Positions 8,692 to 16,800 of a stretch of DNA of 45,101 nucleotides are shown one piece after another. Within the stretch, counting starts at the first letter, position 1, and each line of letters opens with the position of its first letter. A program made the translations under genes and the position numbers. This stretch comes from an uncultured Prevotellaceae bacterium (GTDB taxonomy: Bacteria > Bacteroidota > Bacteroidia > Bacteroidales > Bacteroidaceae), in NCBI GenBank assembly GCA_937898415.1, contig CALDLA010000031.1, positions 1-45,101 of the forward strand. Direction: 5' to 3'. The notes under the pieces were generated by a model, which saw only the letters and a list, made by a program, of their open reading frames with translations, made no database searches and was not told the origin of the DNA.

Positions 8692-8778
8692 GGAAGGATG
8701 GGTGAGTGGCTGAAACCAGCAGTTTGCTAAACTGCCGTACGGGTTCCCGTACCGGGGGTTCGAATCCCCCTCCTTCCG
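8692..8778 (+). tRNA. tRNA-Ser (anticodon GCT)
   Basis: 87-nt class II tRNA. Acceptor stem GGAAGGA pairs with TCCTTCC (8771-8777); discriminator G8778. Anticodon stem GCAGT/ACTGC encloses TTGCTAA, so the anticodon is GCT (8726-8728), reading AGC/AGU. The long variable arm GTACGGG-TTC-CCGTAC is typical of tRNA-Ser, and the T arm is GGGGG-TTCGAAT-CCCCC. No complete 3' CCA is encoded. Confidence 0.96.
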
Positions 8779-8804
8779 CAGGGGTTCCCCATGGTTGCTT
8801 GGAT

Positions 8805-8876
8805 GGTCGATTCATCTAATGGTTAGGATACAAGATTCTCAATCTTGGCATAGGGGTTCGATTCCCCTATCGACTA
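8805..8876 (+). tRNA. tRNA-Glu (anticodon CTC)
   Basis: 72 nt. Acceptor GGTCGAT pairs with ATCGACT (8869-8875, one G-U), discriminator A8876. Anticodon stem CAAGA/TCTTG with loop TTCTCAA gives anticodon CTC (8838-8840), reading GAG. The D arm TCATCTAATGGTTAGGAT is typical of tRNA-Glu; the T arm is AGGGG-TTCGATT-CCCCT. CCA is not encoded. Transcribed with tRNA-Ser, 26 bases apart. Confidence 0.94.
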
Positions 8877-8906
8877 CAAAAACCGCTGATAATCAGCGGT
8901 TTTTTC
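8877..8906. terminator. Bidirectional rho-independent terminator
   Basis: AACCGCTGA-TAA-TCAGCGGTT forms a 9-bp stem, followed by a T run on the plus strand (for the tRNAs) and preceded by an A run that becomes a T run on the minus strand (for the RapZ-kinase gene, whose stop is 47 bases away). Confidence 0.88.
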
Positions 8907-8952
8907 ATTTTTACGCACAGTTTTACACGCAGTTTTCGCCAGAATATTACCG

Positions 8953-10482
8953 TTATTGTTTTACTAACGTCTGCGTGATTCCCTGCTCACGATGAATGAT
9001 GCGGACTTCGATGCCAAACTTGCGGTGCAGGTGCTCGGCCAAGTGCTGGGCACTATAGACAGAGCGGTGCTGACCACCGGTACAGCCGAAGCTGAACATC
9101 AAGGAGGTGAAACCACGCTGGATGTAGCGGCGGACGTGGGCATCGGCCAGTTTATAGACCGAGTCGAGGAAGGTGAGTATCTCGCCGTCGTCCTCCAGGA
9201 AGCGGATGACCGGCTCGTCGAGTCCCGTCAACTGCTTATAGGGCTCATAGCGACCAGGGTTATGAGTCGAGCGACAGTCAAAGACATAGCCGCCACCGTT
9301 GCCACTCTCGTCCTCAGGTATTCCCTTGCGATAGCTGAAACTGTAGACCTTGACCACCAACGGTCCCTGTGCGTCATACTTCGAGAAGGTGGCGGGACCG
9401 TCCTTGGGGTGCGCCTTGTACGGATTACGGTCGGTAATCTTATAGCCGTCGGCACGGTTGGCAGCCACCTCTATCTGCTGTAACTGGGGCAGTTGGCAAA
9501 GGCGGCGCAGGACATCGGTCAGATGCGGATAAGGGAAGCTGACGGTGTCGAGCAGTTCGCGCAGGTTCTGGATGGCAGGGGGGATGGAGTCGATGAAGTG
9601 CTGCTTGCGCTCAAAGTAGCCTCGGAAGCCGTAGGCACCCAGCACCTGGAGGATGCGGAACAGCACAAAGAGCGACAGCCGGGCCACGAAATGATGACTT
9701 GAGGGCACCTCCGTGTAGTGCTTCAGCGCATTGTAGTATTCGAACACCAGTTCGCGGCGCAGCTTGTGCGGATAACGGGCCGATGCCTGCCACAGGAATG
9801 AGGCGAGGTCATAATAGCAAGGTCCGCGGCGTCCTCCCTGGAAGTCGATGAAATAGGGTTGTCCGTCCTTCAGCATGACATTGCGCGCCTGGAAGTCACG
9901 GTAGAGGAAAGCCTCCTGCTTCTCCGCCGTCAGGTCCTTGGCCAACAGCCTGAAGTCAGCCTCCAGTTTCAGTTCGTGGAAGTCAATCTCGGTAGCCTTC
10001 AGGAAACAGTACTTGAAGTAGTTCAGGTCGAAGAGCACGGAGTCAGCGTCGAACTCCGGCTGCGGGTAGCATTGTGAGAAGTCGAGCCCACGAGCCCCTC
10101 GCATCTGGATGTTCGCCAGTTGGCGGATGGTCTGTTTCAGCAGTTCCTGCTCAGCCAGCGTATAGCGTCCGCCAGCCTCACGTCCACCCCGGATGGCATC
10201 AAACAGCGACACCTGTCCGAGGTCGGTCTGCAGATAGCGCAGCTCGTCGTCGCTGACGGCCAGCACCTCGGGCACCGGCAGTCTCCGCTGAGTGAAGTGA
10301 CGAGCCAGACTTATGAACGCATGATTCTCGTCACGACTCGTGCCGATGCATCCGATGACGCTGCTCCCGTCATCGCCTACAAACCGGTAGTACTCACGGT
10401 TGGAACCGGCCCCCGTCAGTTTCTCTGTCGTTGCGGGTACTCCCCCACTCCATTGCTTATATAATTCCAATAGTTTCTCCAT
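8953..10482 (-). CDS. APH/AmgK-like kinase fused to RapZ C-terminal domain
   Basis: 509 residues from the ATG at 10482. I prefer this to the GTG/ATG-open frame up to 10521 because a strong promoter (10521-10491) overlaps that extension. Residues 1-330 are an aminoglycoside-phosphotransferase-type kinase, nearest to AmgK sugar kinases: catalytic loop YRDFQARN (194-201, Tyr in place of the usual His) and metal-binding FIDFQGG (Asp213). Residues about 375-509 are the C-terminal domain of RapZ, with VKVYSFSYRKGIPEDESGNG, GGYVFDCRSTHNPGRY and the hallmark CTGGQHRSV. RapZ itself senses glucosamine-6-phosphate in E. coli, but its P-loop N-terminal domain is absent here. The fusion suggests sugar phosphorylation linked to amino-sugar sensing; the substrate is inferred, not shown. 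Confidence 0.85.
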   Translation of the reverse strand: MEKLLELYKQWSGGVPATTEKLTGAGSNREYYRFVGDDGSSVIGCIGTSRDENHAFISLARHFTQRRLPVPEVLAVSDDELRYLQTDLGQVSLFDAIRGGREAGGRYTLAEQELLKQTIRQLANIQMRGARGLDFSQCYPQPEFDADSVLFDLNYFKYCFLKATEIDFHELKLEADFRLLAKDLTAEKQEAFLYRDFQARNVMLKDGQPYFIDFQGGRRGPCYYDLASFLWQASARYPHKLRRELVFEYYNALKHYTEVPSSHHFVARLSLFVLFRILQVLGAYGFRGYFERKQHFIDSIPPAIQNLRELLDTVSFPYPHLTDVLRRLCQLPQLQQIEVAANRADGYKITDRNPYKAHPKDGPATFSKYDAQGPLVVKVYSFSYRKGIPEDESGNGGGYVFDCRSTHNPGRYEPYKQLTGLDEPVIRFLEDDGEILTFLDSVYKLADAHVRRYIQRGFTSLMFSFGCTGGQHRSVYSAQHLAEHLHRKFGIEVRIIHREQGITQTLVKQ

Positions 10483-10490
10483 ACAGTCTG

Positions 10491-10521
10491 CAAAGTTACA
10501 ACTTTTCCACCACACTCCCAA
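10491..10521 (-). promoter_or_regulatory. Promoter of the RapZ-kinase gene
   Basis: Minus-strand TAACTTTG (10498-10491) with TTG (10521-10519) at a 20-bp spacing. The box ends only 8 bases before the ATG at 10482, so the message has an extremely short leader or none. Confidence 0.75.
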
Positions 10522-10598
10522 ACCTCGGGCTCTTTTTTACACAACAAAACGAATGTAAGCCGACTCGATGCAGGCCGCTCCACCGTCCATATCAGGCG

Positions 10599-10774
10599 GT
10601 TTAACCGAATTTGCAAGGTGAATTCACTGAATTTGCAAGCTGAATTCACTGAATTAACTAGCTAAATTCACTGAAATTACACGGTAAATTCACTGAAATT
10701 ACAATGTAAATTCACTGAATTTGGTTTGTAAATTCACTGAATTTAGCGTGTAAATACACTGAATTAGGTATTCA
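10599..10774. repeat. 22-bp tandem array of palindromic boxes (8 units)
   Basis: Eight units in exact 22-bp register, starting at 10599 (degenerate), 10621, 10643, 10665, 10687, 10709, 10731 and 10753. Each has a constant half, AATTCACTGAATT, an interrupted palindrome (AATTCA-C-TGAATT), and a variable 9-10 bp half. The palindrome is perfect at 10621, 10643, 10709 and 10731, and nearly so in the others. The array lies upstream of the RapZ-kinase promoter and after the 3' end of giant gene 1. No gene is supported here: the short open frames that cross it are products of the repeat. Confidence 0.9.
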
Positions 10775-10817
10775 CTCTTCGTTAGCGTAGCGCATGTTTT
10801 CAGTCGGGGCGCAAATA

Positions 10818-10887
10818 ATAGCCCTGCCTTATTGCGCAATAAGGCAGGGTTATTTGACAATAAGGCAGGGTTATTGTCGCAAGAATT
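10818..10887 (-). repeat. 70-nt three-arm palindromic element, copy 1 (3' of giant gene 1)
   Basis: It contains a 14+14-bp dyad, CCCTGCCTTATTGC/GCAATAAGGCAGGG (10822-10849), and a second hairpin GACAATAA-GGCAGGG-TTATTGTC (10856-10878). It begins 6 bases after the giant gene 1 stop codon in the sense of transcription. A near-identical copy occurs at 30047-30116, also directly after a giant gene. It may act in termination or 3'-end protection, but no T run follows. Confidence 0.85.
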
Positions 10888-10893
10888 CACTTC

Positions 10894-13800
10894 TTATTTA
10901 ATCACTCGCTTCTTACCTTTATAGATATACACGCCCTTGACAGGCTTGCCCTGCAGTTCGTGACCGTTGAGGTCGTAGTAGCGGCGGGTGCCGTCCTCGT
11001 CGATGGTCTCGATGCTGTCAATGCCGGTGGCGTCGTCAACGAGGCTCATGCTGATGCGGGCGCCGGCAATGCGGGTGCTGGGCAGCAGGTAGGCACGGAA
11101 GGGCAGGATGCTGGCAGGCTTGTCAGCAGGGAAGCCGCTGACCACAGGGTGCCAGTTGCCGTCGTCCTGCAGGATGTAGGCACCCAGGTCGGCTGCCGTC
11201 TTGTTGCTGATGGCGTCGAAGGTGCCGCGCACCGAGTAGCCCGAGCCGTCGTCCTGACGGCCGTAGGTATTGACATCGCTGGCGGGGATGGTCTGCCGGA
11301 TGTCGGTGTCCAGCGTGGTTGACATCTTGCGGAAGCGCTTGTTGCCCACCACCTTCACGAGGTACGGATGCATGGCCTCCAGCTCGCCCGTGACCTCGGT
11401 GAACACGAGGCTGTTGGCATCGCGGTCGCTCAGCTTGTAGGCACGTGAGTAGGCGGGAACCTTCATCTTGTAGGGTACGCAGACCGTATAGGGTACTGCC
11501 GAGGCAGCCAGCGGGCGCGTGTTCTCCACCTTGTCGGCCTCGAAGGCGTAGGGGACACAGTAGTCCAGCGTGTCGATCATGCGGAAAGCGGCGGCGTGGA
11601 GGGAGGTGGTCTCAGCGGGGGAACCGCTGAGCGCTGTGGCGGTGATGACGTTGGTCTCTGTTGTCGGGCCGTACGTGGCGGGGACGTAGGCCAGGGTCTG
11701 CTGGGTGTTGATGCCCAACTTGGCAAGGCCGCCGTTACGCAACGAAGCTACCACATCGGTGGAGTCGCACAGCAGGAAGTCAGCCGAGCGAAGGTTCTTT
11801 GCATTCTCAAAGAGTCCCTCCTCCATGCCTGTCAGCGTGACGGGCATGACAATCTGCTGCAGCTGGGTGAGCGGAGTCAGTGTGGCCTTGCTGAGCGAGT
11901 CGATGGCGGTATAGCCCAATAGGGAGAGGTCCTTTACACCAGAATGCTTGTCGAACCATCCATCTACAGACGTCACCATTGCCAGGTCGTCCTTAGTGGC
12001 GGCGGCATGGGCGGCGAAGGCGCAGAACGACTCGTCGTCGTCGAAGGCACCCCTCGAGATGTTGTTCGTGCGCTGCCAGGATGAGCCGGTGTAGTCATCG
12101 TCGGCAATATAGTCGTTATAGAGTGAGGGGCGCACATAGAAGGCGTCGAACGTCGGGTTGTAGTTGTTGCACAACCAGCGCCATACGGGGAACTCTTCGC
12201 TGATATACACCTTCTGTTTGGCGAGGATGTACATACGTGTGAGCGAGGCACCGTCGTCGAGGGCATCCCAGTTGAAGTCCTCCATGTCGTCGCCTATGAC
12301 GAGCGACTCCATGTCCTCGCAGCCTATCATGGCGCGTGTCCTTACCTTCTTGCAGGTGCGCGGCAGGATGAGCGTCTTCAGGCTGTAGGCATTCTGGAGG
12401 GCGTATGTAGGCAGCACGTCCGCATCGACCCCGTGGCTTATCGCTCCGCCTACCACCGTATGCTGTGCGAGGTATGAGTAACCGTCAGACTCCACAATCT
12501 GTGCGTCGTAGAGGTCTAAGTACTCCAAGTGTCCCGCGTAGTTACGGCATTGCTTCCAAGGACAGTAGCCTGCCAGATATTTCAGCACGTCGAAGTCGGT
12601 AGCCGAGATGGGGCCTACGACCTTCAGGTGTGTGATGCCCGAGTAGTTGCCCTTCATTCCGTGCAGGTGTTTGGTTAAGATGGTCCCTGTCTTGGAGATT
12701 TCAGGCTGCAGTCCCAGTGCCACGGCGAGCGTGTTCGGCGCGGTGACGGTCACGGTCTTGATGGGGCTCTTCTGGTAGAAGTCCTCGTCCACGTTGATAT
12801 GGTCGGCATACTGCGCCCACTTCTCGCGGTAGAGCTTGCAGAGCTGCTTCGGCACGAAGATGCGGAAGTCGTGCGGCAGGGACATGAATGCATTGTCATC
12901 CAGTTCAGGCACCTGGTCTGTTGAGATGTAGATGCTGTCGAGGCTGTTGCAGACGTTGAAGGCAGCGCGTCGGATGAACTGCACCGAGTCGGGCAGCGAG
13001 ATAACCCGCATGTTGTAACAATTCAGGAAGTCGTCGTTGTCCAGGGACTTGATGTTATGGAACAGAGAGAAATCCTTGAACCGGGTGATCTTGTCGTTGC
13101 CGACAAAGGTCCTGCCCAACTTCTTCATGTTCAGATATTCGGCAGGGAAGAACATGCCTTCCTCCGCCAGTGCATCCACGACGGCATCGTCTTCTATTGG
13201 GGCCGTGATGTTGCGTGCCTGCACCGTCAGATAGTTCTGTCCCATGTACTCGCCCAGTTGCGATTTCTTGGCATAGACGTTGTCGATGGGTTTTCCCCAC
13301 GGGTCCTTGCGGCTGCTCTGTGCGGGTTTGTCGGTGGCGAAGACGAGTGTTTCCAACGGATAGTCGAGCAGTCCTGCTTTACCGGTCCAGCTCTCATAGT
13401 CGTCGATGCTGCCTGTCACGGCCAGTTGCTTCAGACTGCTGCATCCGGCAAAGATGCGGGTGCCTATCTCCTTGAGGCTCTTGGGCAGGATGACCGTCTC
13501 AAGGGCCGTGCAGTTATAGAACAGATAGTCGGGCAGTTCGTTGTCGCTGACGATGCTGTAGCGCGTGCCGTCAACCGTCAGGTCGTCGTTGAAGTAGTTG
13601 TAGCCATCGTCAGTCTTCTTGATGGTGGCATTGTAGAGATTCAGGTAGCGCAGCTGTCCGTCGGTAGCCTTGCCGCCAGATGTATAGGCATCGCAGCCTG
13701 CTAAGTAGCGGATGACGGCGAGATCCAGATTACCCAGCGGGCCGCTGATGGTCAGCGAGTCGTACTTGGCATACGGGCCGTGTACGTAGCGCGGCTCGTC

Positions 13801-16800
13801 GCCGAAGAAGAGTCCTGAGTAGCTTATCTCTACATAGAGCCCCAGTTTGTCAGCCAGTTGATTGGGCTTGCTGACTGTCACTTCCTTTTTTAACATATAG
13901 GCGCCATCAGTCACGATGTAGTCCTTGTATTCGGGCCAAGCCGTCCTGTAGGCATCGACCGCTGCGTCAGGCACATAAATCTTCAGCCCGTCATTACGGC
14001 TGAACTGCGTCTTGCCGGTCAGCTTGGCGGGCGTGGTGCTGCGTACGTGGATGATCTTCAGCACGGGGCAGTCGTTGAAGGCCTCGTCGCCAATCTCGCT
14101 GACGGCGGCTGGCAGTTCTATCTCCTCCAGCTTGTAGCAGTTGGCAAAGGCAAAGGGCTGGATGGTCTTGATGGTACTGGGCAGCAAAATGTTGCTCAGG
14201 TTCTTGCAGCCGCGGAACCACTCCTGACCCACGTAGTCGAGGCCGATGACCTCAAACTGCTTAAACTCGGCAAACGAGCGGATGTTCTCTTTCTGGTCTT
14301 GCAGTGCCTCTTTCATTCCTTCATAGTTGGCTCCGCCGATACGCGCCAGGTCGATGTAGCCGTCCCAGTAGTAGGGGTCGCAGCAGGGCGTGTAGTAGCG
14401 GTAGCCCTTCAGGGCCTTCACCACACCCTCGTCGCCCGGCTGTATGATGCAGGCGCGGAAGCGGTCCTTGTACTTCACCCATGCCGTGTCGGCCTCGAAC
14501 CAGGCCTGCTGCTGCGGCAGCATCTTGATGATGCAGTCGGGCGAGCCGTCGAACATGCCCTTGCCGGCACGTACCTGCGAAGGCTTCAGCGGCTCGATGT
14601 GGTCGGTGCCGTCAGTCACGCAGTAGAGCATGTCGATGTTCTTCAGGTTGCGGCAGTTGATGAAGCACGAGTCGCCCAAGGTCATGTCGAGCGTCGTGTA
14701 GCTGTCGCCGCCGTTGAGGTCCCAGAAGGAGACGGTCTTCAGGTGGTCGTTGCCGGCAAATGCCTTGCGCTTCACCATGTCGAGCTTGTAGTTGTTGTAT
14801 GAGCCGATGTCGTTGAACAGGCCCATGCTGCCCTGATGGCCGTCAAGGAACTCATTGTCGGCAGAGATGGCCGTCAGGTGGTCGATGGTGTGTCCGTTGA
14901 CCCTCGTCTGTTTCCATGAGGTGTTATTCTCGTAATGGATGGCGTAGTTCACGCCGTACTCCGAGTACATGGCGTACTCCTGCACCGTCTGATAGACGAA
15001 GTACTTCTGGAACTTGCTCCAGTTCTCGTCGCGGAGGAAGTCCTCCTTACGGTCTTCGGGGATGATAATCTGCAGCTTCGTGGAGTCGCAGCCGTCGAAG
15101 ATGTGGTCGCCGCCGAGGATGAAGTTCTCCGGGCCGAGGGCGCGGTAGTCGTTCTCGTCGCGTGCCTCACTTCTCAACTGTGTCCTGTAGATAAGGCTGA
15201 AACGCTTCAGGTTGCTGCATCCGACAAAGGCCGAGTCGGGGATGGCCATCTGCATGGGCACGTAGTTCGTTCGCCCTGTGTAAGGTGATTCGGCAAAGTC
15301 AATTTCCTCCAGGGTCTTGTTGCCTTGGAAGGCGTTCTTCCTGATGGCCACCGTGCGGTAGTTGTACACATTGCCGATGTCCTGATAGATGGTGTATTTC
15401 TTCTGATCCTTGGCGGGCTTATCGACACAGACGTGGTAGATGAGCTTCTTGTCGGGCGTATAGACCAGCATGTTGTCGTAGCTCACGTTGTGGATGTTGG
15501 CCTTGATGTTCTCCGTCAGTCCGCGTTGGAACTCCTCCTCCGTCATATCGTCTCCCATAGCCATGAGAGCAGAATAGGCTCCGCCATAGAACCCTGTTTG
15601 GTTCATAATAGCAAAGATGTTCGCGAGCTGTCGATTTGTCGTCCGATGGAATTCGCTGATATAATAATTGATCAATGTACCAAATTGACCGCTTATAAAA
15701 TGTTTATGACATTCAGTAGCCCCATTCTTCAACAAGGTCCTGAGATTCTGGCTATTCAGCAACATTTCGCGGACATTGGGAGTCCAGTAATACCTGTTAT
15801 CGTTTAAATACAATAATCCCTTTTGGAATGCTTCTTTTCCATAGACAGACTCCTGGACAAAGAGATTGTTGGCTTCATTTTTCAAATGATAATCGATAGC
15901 GCGGGTGTAGACTTCCGGGTCCTGACTGGCGAGTAGATTGGTTTCCACCATTTCGCTGGCAAACGCTTCTTTAGACTTTGCTGTATTGACACTTACTTCC
16001 TTCATCGTTTCGACGAATTTCTTCCATACCGTTGGTATGTTAGCACTGGCGAGGGTCTCAAGCATTTTATAGATCGTAATCGCTTCGTAGATCTTTATCG
16101 GCACGTTCCACCACGACAGGTTCTGCGTCACCACCTGGTCCGTACTGGCCGTGTTAGCCGTCTTCGCTGCGTATGCGTAACTCAGTCCCTCCGTTTCTAC
16201 CGGGTTCCAGTTGGATGGCTCATAGTCGGCAGCCACAATGTATTCATAGTATTTAACCCAGTTGGGGTCATTGATGAAGTCGTTGTACATTTCGGGCGAC
16301 ACCACAATATGGAAATCTTTATTTACCCTTGGCCATGCCAGGAATTCCTCTTGCGTCATCTGCTCCATCTGCGCTTTTGAAGGCAGTCCGAAGATGTTGT
16401 CGCCAGGGATGACGTCCTTCGGACCCAGCACCTCCCAGTGGTCGTCGCCATCCTGTACATAATAGTACATGCGCAGCTCCTTCAGGTTCGTGCAGCCATA
16501 GAAAGCCCCGTTCTGGATGACCATTTTCAGGTCGCTGTAGGAGTTCTCCGAACGGCCGTTGGTCTGCCAGAACTCGATGGCACGCAGTTCCTGGCTGTCC
16601 TTGAAGGCGTTGCGCCCGATGGCGATGGTCTTGTAGTTGTAGTACGAGCCGGGGTCGTTGTAGATGCGCAGAACGCCGTCGTTCGACTTCAGGTAGTCGT
16701 CATCGCAGCCCACGACGGTGGTGTACCAGATGTTCTCGCTCGAGTTGGTTAGCAGGCTGTTGGCAGAGAACTGCTGGTAGTCGGCGTTCCACAGGCGCAG

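Noticed and set aside
8953..10521. The longer start of the RapZ-kinase gene at 10521
   Set aside because: A TTG-20-TAACTTTG promoter covers this extension, so the ATG at 10482 is the better start.
10599..10774. The 22-bp array as a CRISPR
   Set aside because: Repeat (about 13 bp) and 'spacer' (about 9 bp) are far too short, and there are no cas genes.
10699..10890. Small open frame over the repeat region (63 codons)
   Set aside because: Its sequence is dictated by the 22-bp array and the palindromic element; no promoter or family similarity.
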